A stretch of 64,000 nucleotides of DNA from Mya arenaria. Its lineage: Eukaryota; Mollusca; Bivalvia; Myida; Myidae. The position numbers were made by a program, and so were the translations under genes. Below are positions 1-10,201 of this stretch, piece by piece; the stretch's first letter is position 1; each line of letters opens with the position of its first letter. The notes below the pieces were generated by a model. That model did no database searches. It worked only from the letters and a program-made list of their open reading frames with translations, and was not told the origin of the DNA. The stretch is from positions 4,419,001 to 4,483,000 of the forward strand of contig NC_069135.1 of NCBI RefSeq assembly GCF_026914265.1. The letters run 5' to 3'.

Positions 1-930
1 CTCATTGATATCTTACTACTATTCGGTAAACATCGTATTATAATTGAAGGCTCTATTGTCTTCACAAGCTCATTTATTTCAATTTTGACTATTTCAAGGG
101 CCATAATCAAGACATGCATGTACGGAACTGAGCTCTCATTGAAATCTAGCTACTGTATAAGTTTGGTAAACATCGATTAATAAATGACAACTTTATCATG
201 TTCACAAAGTTGAACATTTTAAAAGGTCTTATTAAAATCAAGTCATGCATGTACAGATAAGGCTTGTTTTTTAAAAAAAAAAGCAAGTATGGATATCTAG
301 CTACATGTATTGTATAAGTTAGGCAATCATCAGGCCCCGATTTCTCGAGACTTCTTAAGCTTAACAGGCTTAAGTCGCTTATTTCAATTAGCCAAAATAC
401 ATACTGAAAATGGATTTTGATAAATGAAAAATGGTTTATTCTAATAATCATATAGATTATTCCTACATAATTTCTTAAAATTCTTGAAGAAGTAAATTTA
501 ACATATTTTATAGAACAACAAATATAGTGAGATTAGCTTAATCCTGTTATAAGGGACTTAAGAAGTTTCGAGAAATTGGGGCCAGATTATAAGTAAACAG
601 TTTTTGTCCGCAAGCTCAATTACTGCAATGTTGACTATTCCAAGGCCCATAATCCTGGCATGTATGTACATTTTTAGTTTGGCTAGTTTTCAGACGGAAA
701 CAAGCTCTCATAGAAATCTAGGTACTTGGTAAACATCGGATGATAAATGTTGTTTTTTTTATCCCCAATTGTAAATGGGATCTAGTTGGTTTTTCAAGGG
801 AATTGAGCTGTTATTGATATCTAGCTACTGATTAGTTTGGCAAACATCAGGTTTAAAATGAAGACTTAGTGTTTACAAGCTCAATTATTGCAATTTTGAT
901 TTATCCAAGGGCCATAATCAGGGCTCGAAT
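1..930. repeat. degenerate ~165-bp repeat block
   Basis: Related segments recur at roughly 1-165, 165-330, 600-730, 731-840 and 841-920. Each carries variants of 'aaacatcg', 'cacaagctcaatt', 'aagggccataatca' and 'gagctctcattgaaatc' in the same order. The copies are diverged and one is interrupted by the MITE at 333-583. No coding potential is seen. It is probably an old dispersed or tandem repeat family. Confidence 0.6.
333..583. mobile_element. MITE with GGCCCC termini (251 bp)
   Basis: The left end reads GGCCCCGATTTCTCGAGAC and the reverse complement of the right end reads GGCCCCAATTTCTCGAAAC, followed on both sides by TTCTTAAG. The TIR is about 27 bp with two mismatches. The interior is AT-rich and non-coding. 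It interrupts the surrounding repeat block, so it inserted later. No convincing target-site duplication is visible. Confidence 0.75.
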
Positions 931-2907
931 TAAGCTCTCACACTCGCAAAATGTGAGTGAAATTTGGGAAAATGTAGGTTGAGTGTTAAGGCTCTAGCAA
1001 AAAAAATTGAGTGGAAACTCTTGAAAATTGGCAACTAACAATTTGCCTTCATTCTTTTTTTCTGGCAACACACATACAATGATGACATATACACAAACGC
1101 TTTGCAAACATTGTAAACTGTTTTTTCATATTGAGATTTTAGGCGGAAAAATTTGGATTTGGCTAAAACTGAGGCGCAGTCATCATGACAAGCAAAGAAA
1201 GTTTGTTTACACATGGATATTTAAAATCGACACGACTAATGGTGATGATCAAACTAACACGACATAAAAGACATAGCCAAAATAAAATAAAGAGTCCATT
1301 AAAACAAATGAAATGGGGAAAGAAACTCCATATAAAATTTACCTTCATTACAGACAATAATGGGAACATCTGCAAGATACATTATTTTATCCAGATTGCA
1401 TATCAGACTTCCTTAATACATTTACTCTGTTTATGAATCTAATAGCTTTAGAAAGTGATTTGTTATGACACAGATAAATTTGTCGTTGCTTTTGATTACC
1501 TGTTCCTAACAAACAAATGGGAGAACAGAAATATTGCGTTGAATGTGTTGTATTCCTTACTTTTTATGCCTCATTTTATTGGATTGTTGTAGTCAGTTGA
1601 CACTGATTGGTGGGTTACACCATAATTTTAATATACAGTGACTACTTCACATCAAAGTTAAGATATGTACCTATATCTACAGTTTTGGAAGCAGCAACAA
1701 CGTTGAAATGTGTTTTAAATTGTACGGGTCTTACAAATAAATTAGTCTAAAATAATAGACGTGTTATACGGGATTCTTTCAATCCATAACGTCCTAACGT
1801 CTTAACGGGTTTGTGCAAAAAACGGGGGGATTTGAAAAAAATATTGAAATTGTTTTTAGTGAAGTATTTTATCTTTGAAATGGAAAATAAAGGTTTATAT
1901 TCCTATTTTACCGCTTATAGAAAAGCTATTCTGTACAAAACAAGATTAAAATGCATTAAAACACATGATTTACCTTTACAATAAAATGAAATTTGACTGA
2001 CACAGACAACAATTATGTCAAGCGGAACAATTCGACCCTTATAGTAATAACTAGGCCACCTCTGACAAGCTTCGAGATAGTCCTCATAAATACAATAGTA
2101 ACAACTCCTTCATGTATATGTCGTTATGTTTGACAGAATGAAATGAAGAAAACCCCATTAAACTCGTTATTATTCGTTGGATATTTATTTTTTTGTGATA
2201 TTTTATGGACGCAATATGCTTTAACCCGGAATCCCGATCGGAATAACTACCCACTTTTCGTACAAAACAATTTGTACGTGAAGGATTTGCCATATCAAAA
2301 ATCGTAAATAAATCCGTCAACGTATCAATTATTTGGACTTACTGTACATGAAACTAAATCTACGCAAAACCTCCCGGAGGACCATCCCGCCTCCCCAATA
2401 CAAATTACCGTCATATGTCTCTGCTCAGAGGTAGTTATGTTTAACATGCACCAAAAAGGATTTGAGACTGTAGATATCACCTTTGCCTTGGTCCTTGGAA
2501 CAATACGACAAATTTACTAATGACGATATATTCGAAAAGGGACGTAAAGTATTTAATCACTTGATAAGATTATTTAGTCATAACGGTAATCGTCACCTTT
2601 GGGCATTACTTATTCGCTTTACAACGCAGTCTTTAATTTAGCGCGCGTTGATATCGATCGAATCAGTGATATCAGTAATCAAAACAACCGATGACAACAT
2701 ATTCAGACTGAATTGGTTCCTCCTTTCTTCTTCATACTTTCAGATGTCAAAATGCCAACTGATGTCACACATGAGCAAAAAAAGATTTCTATTATGGGTT
2801 ATATTACATTCCAAAAGCAAGATCACTGGCTTAAATGTTCGAACAATATTGCATGAATATTTTACTAAGGCTACACGATAATGATATAGCCCTATAATTA
2901 TTTGGTC
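931..2907. other. no recognisable feature
   Basis: AT-rich sequence with only short ORFs and no homology I recognise. No tandem repeat, tRNA or inverted repeat stood out by eye. Confidence 0.5.
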
Positions 2908-3830
2908 CTAGTTTTGATCTTTTTTTTGTGAATGGGGCATATAAGACTCTGTCCCCATCCATCAGGATATATACCCTTTTCAAAAATAGCATTAAACAGT
3001 TTTGTCAAAAACGGCACAGTTTTATTTGTAGTGATTTTAAACATCTCCATACTCAGTCCATCCGTTCAAACTTTTAATACTATAAGACACCTCACTCTCA
3101 GTAAGAGGTTCATTTAAGACATACGTATTTTTTTCCCTTGTTAGTCGCTCACTAACGTAATCATCAAACCGCGCCTGTGGGTTCTCGGCCTCTGAGGTTG
3201 AAAACAAGTCTTTGAAATACGATAACCACTGGCTACTGTCTATTAAATCGCTTGTGTTCGATCTGGTTCGCTTAGCACTGTTTATCTTACCCCAAAACTG
3301 TTTTACTACGCTACATCCCCCATTTGCCGTATATGTATATTCCCCGTATTCATCTCCATTTACTCTACCATTCAATGTATGAATATTAAATGAACAGCAT
3401 AGTTCAATAAGGCTCGACCCAAACTTGTTCAAAACAGTGTCTTTACTAGTATTTCGTTTCGGGACATTAAAGGTGTCAGATGGGTAATCCGTTTGACCAA
3501 ATATAAAATCTGTATCATCGTCGGGGATGTAATCTTTGAGATCGCCTATTCTGGCATTCAGATCGCCAGCTACTAACATACTCGCCGTCGGAAAATCGGA
3601 CAACACACTCAGAAGTTTTTGATTAACTTTATAAACACCGTCTTGCTCACCATCAGCATATATCGGAGAATATTCTGACGATATATAGGTAAAACATAGT
3701 ATAAGATCATTGTTAAATCCCGTATGTTCCTTGGCTACATGTAAAAATACACAATCATCGATTTGTTCATATAAACGTGTAAAAATCTTTGCTAGTTTAT
3801 CTTTTAGAAACACTATAACGCCACAAGAAC
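2908..3830 (-). pseudogene. non-LTR retrotransposon fragment (endonuclease plus start of RT)
   Basis: On the minus strand an open stretch (3813-3037) begins with endonuclease-type sequence including 'GSCGVIVFLKDKL' just upstream of its first Met, and the 'AGDLNARIGD' block typical of exonuclease-endonuclease-phosphatase domains of LINEs. About 170 residues in, the endonuclease is interrupted and continues directly with the linker that precedes reverse transcriptase ('SQWLSYFKDLFS'), so the distal endonuclease is deleted. Near 3060 the frame shifts and continues as 'DGLSMEMFK', 'LFNAIFEKGIYPDGW' and 'SLICPIHK', matching the first RT blocks of CR1/L2-like LINEs. The RT catalytic core is absent. 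This is a dead copy truncated at both ends; the clade is not determined. Confidence 0.8.
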
Positions 3831-3959
3831 CTCTTCTATGATTACTTATTCGTCTTTTATTAAAACATCAAGCAATATAACATATGGTATTCATATTTCT
3901 TCAAATTGTTCATGAAACTTGAGTCAAGTGGTAATGGTTTACATCTCTTGTCTTTTCTA

Positions 3960-4760
3960 TAACACTTCAGAACTACCCAAAGACACGCCAAAACTAGCCA
4001 AGGTCACTACAGAACTAGCCAAGGTGCCCATTGACTACACGAGGTCATCGCATGACTACCCAAGAACATCTTAATACTACCATACGACATTGTCGGACTA
4101 CAAACACATCCAAGAACTACCAAAGGGCATTCCATGCTTATCCTAGGACACACCAACATTACCAAGGGACCTCAAATAACTACGCAAGACGTATTTAATG
4201 AATACAACCACGAAAAAAGCCATGAACACACACTCACTTCTGATGATAGCGCAAGGTATACCATGTGACACCACATGTCTACCCAAAACACTACAAGTCT
4301 ACCTTAGGACAACCAAAAAACGAATGTCATACCAGAACTGTCCAAGGACACTCTACGTGTGCGCAATGACATCTAAACACTTCATAAAGACAACCAAGAG
4401 CTATTCAAGTAAACTACATGAATCCTTAAGGTCACAAAGTACTACATAAGTTAATAAGGACATTTAAATTTTTCACCTCTGAAGAGCATCTAAAGCACAC
4501 TAAACGCCATCCAGGACTACAATATGACACTACAGGACTAGCAAAACACAGTCAAGACTCCGAACTACAATATAGTTACCCAAGAGGACTACCAAGAGAC
4601 ACCCAATGCATTCTCAAGACTATCCAGTGATATCAGCAATAAGACATACACAGACCAGCCAAAGAAACTCAATGACTAACACACGGAAACACCAGGACTA
4701 CTAGTGTTAATGAAATACTTAACAGACGATACCCCTCAGCTACCCAAGCAATCGGAACTC
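3960..4760. repeat. degenerate short repeat rich in ACTACCCAAG
   Basis: Variants of 'actacccaag' and 'aggacac' recur every 20-30 bp on the plus strand, but spacing and sequence are loose. The stretch is C/A-rich and poor in T compared with its surroundings. Short ORFs here follow from that composition and are not credible genes. Confidence 0.5.
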
Positions 4761-4779
4761 CTCGGCCATCATCCAACGA

Positions 4780-5800
4780 TGAGTTAGAGAGCTGTGACCG
4801 GTTCCGTTCGTTTAAGGGACGGATTTCTTGTGAACGTCAAATTAAACGACCGTTTCTTTGCGTTTTGGGATTTCTTTGGTGCCAAGTTAAACACTTTCCC
4901 GCCGAGGTAAAGAGCTTGGACCGGCTCCGTTCGTATTAAATACCATATGTGACTGTCTTGTGAACCACACTTTTGTGTCACGTCAAACGCCGTTTACGGG
5001 CGGTTCTGACGGTCACCGAAGCCGCAAATTTGGCTACAATGGGTACCTTTATGGGTCGAGTTATACATTTTGCCGACCAATAAGAGAGCCGGGATGGTTT
5101 AGTTCGTCTAAGGTGGCCGATGTTATGTGACCCAGACTATCGTTTGATGTCAAATGGCTGTTTCTGGGCGGTTTTTGTCGTCACCGGGTGCGCCCATTGG
5201 GTAACAATGGGGACTTTTGTGCGCCGAGTTTCCCACTTTCCCGACCAGGTACAGAGCTGGGACGGGTTCTGTTCATTTAAGAAGGAGGATATATCATGTG
5301 GCGTAATTGCTTCACCGGTTTTAGATTTCAACAAGTTCCTCCTTTTTTTTACAAATGGCGCCAAACTGCCTTAAAATAGTTAAATTAATGAAGCAGATAT
5401 CTCAGGATCCGCACACGCGCGGTAGTCGGAACCGTTTTTTTCTTTAGGTGGCTAGGTTCACAATGAAATGCCAACGCCGGGGAGTCTGGGACATAATTAG
5501 GTCACCTGTTTCTGACGTCTATAACTTTCTCCAACACGTTACAAATGTACAAATCCTTAAAAAGGGGGTGTTAACGTCGCATGTGCGGAAATCCTGACCG
5601 GTTCTATTCTTTGGGGTACTTGGTTCCCCCAACTAACGCCACCGTCGGGGCGCCGGGGACGTCATTTGGACATCAGTTTCTGACGTCGACAAGTGTATCA
5701 CATACGTTACTCTTCAATGGGGCCCCAATACCTTATAATTGGGAGTAAATGTCGCAGATTTTTTAAGATCCGCGCATGCGCGGAAGTCGGTGGATCGATG
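4780..5800. repeat. degenerate tandem repeat, unit ~170-180 bp
   Basis: A segment like 'gagctgggacgggttctgtt' recurs near 4787, 4911, 5087 and 5254. A related series with 'gatccgcgcatgcgcgg' recurs near 5400, 5578 and 5765. Units share 'ccgaccaggtacagagc' and 'cgccgttt' blocks. The region is markedly more GC-rich than its flanks. It is an ancient satellite-like array; short ORFs within it are spurious. Confidence 0.55.
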
Positions 5801-5807
5801 GATCGGT

Positions 5808-6012
5808 TCAATAACAACACACATGCCAACAAATACAACCTCTTCAATAACCACACACATGCCAACAACTACAACCCAGTCAATAACAACAAAAACGCCA
5901 ACAACTACAATCCCGTCAATAAACCACACACTCGTCAACAGCAACAACCCTTTCCATAACCACATACACGCCAACAATTACAACCAAGTCAACGACCACA
6001 CATACGCCACCA
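5808..6012. repeat. 36-bp minisatellite, about 5.5 units
   Basis: The unit is roughly 'aataaccacacacatgccaa' followed by 'caactacaacccagtc'. Because 36 is a multiple of three, several frames stay open for 85-100 codons on both strands (for example 5693-5959 and 5739-6038 plus), which explains the ORFs without a gene. Confidence 0.75.
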
Positions 6013-6316
6013 GGCCGTGGGATTTGCTACGCCGATGACATCCAAGACTGTCTACCGGTCAGCTTTGAGTTGAAAGGAGTCAACTGTGGACGTCTAAGAA
6101 TGAAGTGTTGGGGTACATTCGTCCACGACATGGCTCACTCACAAATACGATTAGTTAAAAATTATAACTTAAACTACCACATGTTTCCCTAACGTTTTAT
6201 ATATTGCCTGACCTTTCATTTTGAGGGACGGAAGTCCGCAGCGTAAAAAGCATGTTTAGAAATCGTTTGGCAGTTCAACAGCTGAATATTACTCTTCACA
6301 ACCATTGTAAAATAAG

Positions 6317-6486
6317 TCGATTCATCCCATAGAACGGGCGGGATCGGTCGCTTCGTCTCATAGTTTGTCGAGATCGGTCGATTCACCCCATAGATCGGGC
6401 GGGATCAGTCGCTTCATCTCATAGTTCGTCGGGATCGGTCGATTTATCCCATAGATCGGTCGGGATCGGTCGATTCACCCCATACA
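6317..6486. repeat. 31-bp tandem repeat, about 5.5 units
   Basis: The unit alternates between 'tcgattcaccccatagatcg' plus 'ggcgggatcgg' and a sister form with 'cgcttcatctcatagttcgt'. The alternation suggests a 62-bp dimer as the higher-order unit. The period of 31 was counted directly. Confidence 0.75.
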
Positions 6487-6774
6487 TCAGATGAGACAAG
6501 AGAAGCTGTGGACAGCGTGTGCATTTTTGTTTGCATTAAAGTCAGAAACCATTGCCATTTACGCGCAGGTTTCTAAATAACATATTTAAAGCAAACCAAC
6601 AGCAATAACATAAATGATCTAAATAAAATAAAAATATTATTTGTAATTATTACAAATGCATATTTACATGTTTCCGCATAATAAGATAGGCATTATGTTT
6701 TGCAGCTGTTTTTGGCCAATTCCGATAGTCCTGCGTATTCTTCAGCAGTCTGGTTTCACGGTTTGCGTCATCTG

Positions 6775-9665
6775 AAAGTGACAGGGAAACCAGAGGTCAT
6801 TGATAATGACAGGGAAAACAGAGGCCTTTTATAATGAAAGGGAGATCAGGGGGGCATTAATAATGACAGGGAATCCGGGGCCATTGATACCGACAGGGAA
6901 ACCATGGGACCATTGATACTGACAGGGAAAACAGGGGACCATTGATACTGACACTGAAAGCAGGGAGCCTTTGATATTGACAGGGAAACCAGGGTGCATT
7001 GATACTGACAGGGAATACAGGGGGCCATTGATACTGACAGTGAAACCAGGGGGCAATTGATACTGACAGGGAAAACAGGGGGCCATTGACACTGACACTG
7101 AAACCAGGGAGCCTTTGATACTGACAGGGAAACCTGGGGGCCATTGATACTGACAGGGAAAACAGGGGGCCATTGATACTGACAGGGAAAACAGGGGGCC
7201 ATTGATACTGACAGGGGAACCAGGGGGCAATTGATACTGACAGGGTAAACAGGGGGCCATTGATACTGACACTGAAACCAGGGAGCCTTTGATACTGACA
7301 GGGAAACCAGGGGGCCATTGATACTGACAGGGAAAACAGGGGGCCATTGATACTGACAGGGAAACCAGGGGGTGGCATTAATACTGACAGGGAAACTGTG
7401 TGGTCATTGATACTGACAGAGAAACAGGGGGCCATTGATACTGACAGGGAAACCAGGGGGGCATTGATAATGACAGGGGAACCAGGGGGGAATTGAGACT
7501 GACAGGGGAACCAGGGGGCCATTGATACTGACAGGGAAATCAGGGGCTGGCATTAATACTTATTAGGAAACCAGGAGGTCATTGATACTGTAAGGGAAAC
7601 CAGTGGGCCATTAATACTGACACGGCAACCAGTAAGGCATGATAATGGCAGGGAAACCAGAGAGGGCATTTTAACTGACAGGGAAACCAGGGGGGGGGGA
7701 CATTGATACTGACAGGGAAACCAGGAGGCCATTGCCAATGACAGGAAAACCAGGCGGCAGTTGACACTGACAGGGAAACCAAAGGGCCTTTGATTATGAC
7801 GGGTGGCCACTGATAATGGCAGGGAAACCAGTGGGGGCATTGATATTGACAGGGAAACCAGGGTCCTCTAGCAGATAATGAAAGGGAAACCAGGGGCCAT
7901 TGATACTGACAGGGAAACCAGGGGGGGCATTGATAATGACATGGAAACCAGGAACGCATTGATAATGAAACTGAAACCAGGGGCCATTGATAATGACAGG
8001 GATACCTGGGGGCCATTGATAATGACCAGGAACCAGGGGCCATTGATAATGACAGGGAAACAGGGTCCATTGATAATGACATGGACACCAGGGGGGTGGG
8101 GGGGGGGCATTAATAATTACAAGGAAACCAGGGGCCCTTGATAATGACAGGTAAAATAGGGTCCATTGATAATGACATGTAAACCAGGCGGGCAATTAAT
8201 AATGACAGGGAAACTAGGCGGGCAATCAATAATGACAGGGAAACCAGAAATATTGATAATGACAGGAAACCAGGGGGTGATTGATAATGACAGGGAAACC
8301 AGGAGACTATTGATAATGAAAGGGAAAACAGGAGGCTATTGATAATGACAGAGAGACCAGGGGGGCATTGGTAATGACAGGGAAACCAGTGGGCCATTGA
8401 TAATAACACGGAAACCAGGGGCCATTGATAATGACAGGGAAACCAAGGGCCATTGATAATGACAGGGAAACCAGGAGGCCAATGATAATGACATGGAAAC
8501 CAGGGGGGCATTGAAAATGACATGGGAACCAGGGGGTCATTGATAATGATAGGTAAACCAGTGGTCATTGATAATGCCAGGGAAACCAAGGAACCATTAA
8601 TACTGACAGGGAAAACAGGGGGCCATTGATACTGACAGGGCAATCAGGAGGCCATTGATACTGACAGGGGAACCAGGAGGCCATTGATACTGACAGGGAA
8701 ATCAGGAGGCCATTGATACTGACAGGGTAACCAGGAGGCCATTGATACTGACAGGGTAACCAGGAGGCCATTGATATTGACAGGGTAACCAGTGGGGCAT
8801 TGATAATGACAGGGAAACCAGTGGGGTATTGATACTGACAGGTAAATCAGGAGGCCATTGATACTGACAGGGTAACCAGGAGGCCATTGATAATGATAGG
8901 GAAACCAGGGGGCATTGATAATGAAAGGGAAACCAGTGGGACATTGATAATGACAGGAAAAACAGGGGGAGGGGGCATTGATAGTGACACGGAAAGCAGG
9001 GCGCTATTAATAGTGACAGGGCCATTAATAAAGACATTGAAACAAGGGGGACATTGACAGTGACGAGGAAACCGAGGGAAGTGTGTGGATTGATACTGAC
9101 ATGGAAACCGGAAACCAGGGCCATTGATAAAGTCAGGGAAACCAGACGGGGGGCATTGATGTGGGGGGGGGGGGCGGGCGTTGATACAGACAGGGAAACC
9201 AGGGTGCTATTGATAAAAGCAGAACCAGGAGACTATTTATAATGGCAGAGAAACCGGGTTAAATAAATACTGACAGGGAAACCAGAGATATATTGATAAT
9301 GACAGAGAATAAAGGGGGTCATTGATACCATCAAAATCCTGTCCGAACCAGGGGCCATCATTGCTCACAGTGGAACCAGGGTCCTTTGAAAATGACAGGG
9401 AAATCGAGGGGAGGCATTAATACAGGCAGGGGTACCAGGAGGGCATTGATACTGACAGGGAAACCAGTGTGCACTGATACGTACAGGGGAACGGGGGCCA
9501 TTGATACTTACAGGGAAACCAGGGGGTGGCAGTAATACTGACGGGGAAACCTGGGGGTCATTAATACATTTAGGGAAAGCAGGGGTGACATTAATACGGA
9601 CAGGGAAACCAGGGGCTATTGATACTGTTAGGGAAACGGAAGGCCGTTGCTACTGATATAACCAG
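6775..9665. repeat. 2.9-kb minisatellite, 30-bp unit
   Basis: The plus-strand consensus is 'cagggggccattgatactga' followed by 'cagggaaaac', counted as 30 bp. Near 6880-7540 the units are regular and mostly say 'gatactgac'; between about 7860 and 8560 they mostly say 'gataatgac'; from about 9000 onward they degrade. With a period of ten codons and no stop in any minus-strand frame of the consensus, overlapping minus-strand ORFs of up to 221 codons appear (repeats of the type FPVSINGP, SLSVSMAP and PCQYQWPP). I read these as by-products of the array, not genes. Confidence 0.95.
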
Positions 9666-9692
9666 AAGCCACCGACTGGCAGGGGAACCAAT

Positions 9693-9714
9693 GGACATAG
9701 ACATAGACATAGAC

Positions 9715-9800
<86 letters not shown>

Positions 9801-9812
9801 AATAACAATAAC
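9693..9812. repeat. microsatellite (ACATAG)n then (TAA)n
   Basis: About four copies of 'acatag' pass directly into about 30 copies of TAA, with one 'aaa' interruption near 9778 and a decayed 'aataacaataacaat' tail. It sits immediately beyond the 30-bp minisatellite. Confidence 0.95.
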
Positions 9813-10123
9813 AATTGATGATTTTTAATAGTATTAATGTAAGTTATTGAACGAAAGCCAATTCCTATAAAAGCTTAATTGTATGCAAAGTTCCATCACG
9901 TTTAGAACTATGTTAAATGACCTTGGCACTTGGTTGAGATATGCACGCCACAAGATTGCATGTTCTATTGTAGTTGGTACATGCACAAGCATTATTACTC
10001 GCAGAAATATCCATGGCAACTAACCGAAGTAACTTTAACATACAGTTCTTTAACAATCGAGCCCCGTCGGATGTGTAAAGCAATTGCTTTTCTATTTAAA
10101 CAATGTGGTACCGAATTGTTGTC

Positions 10124-10196
10124 GCCTCCGTGGCCCAATGGATAAGGCATCGGCCTCCTAAGCCGGGGATTGCGGGTTCGAGTCCCGCCGGAGGTT
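10124..10196 (+). tRNA. tRNA-Arg (anticodon CCU), no intron
   Basis: A cloverleaf can be drawn by hand. The acceptor GCCTCCG pairs with CGGAGGT (first pair G-U). The D arm is GCCC-AATGGATAA-GGC. The anticodon stem TCGGC/GCCGG encloses the loop CTCCTAA with anticodon CCT. The T arm GCGGG-TTCGAGT-CCCGC is perfect. A-box (TGGCCCAATGG) and B-box (GGTTCGAGTCC) promoters are internal, and a run of T from 10195 gives a Pol III terminator. The sequence closely follows animal tRNA-Arg(CCT) genes. The one oddity is that the discriminator base reads T rather than the usual A, which fuses with the terminator. It is probably functional, though a recent pseudogene cannot be excluded. Confidence 0.92.
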
Positions 10197-10201
10197 TTTT
10201 T
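10195..10201 (+). terminator. Pol III oligo-T terminator
   Basis: A run of seven T directly follows the paired acceptor stem of the tRNA-Arg, as expected for RNA polymerase III termination. Confidence 0.75.

Noticed and set aside
5120..5374. 84-codon ORF with hydrophobic start
   Set aside because: It is embedded in the degenerate ~175-bp tandem array and is not conserved between units.
6829..9124. Long minus-strand ORFs (up to 221 codons) with decapeptide repeats
   Set aside because: They arise from a 30-bp minisatellite without stops on that strand. Several frames are open at once, there is no promoter or splice context, and no known domain.
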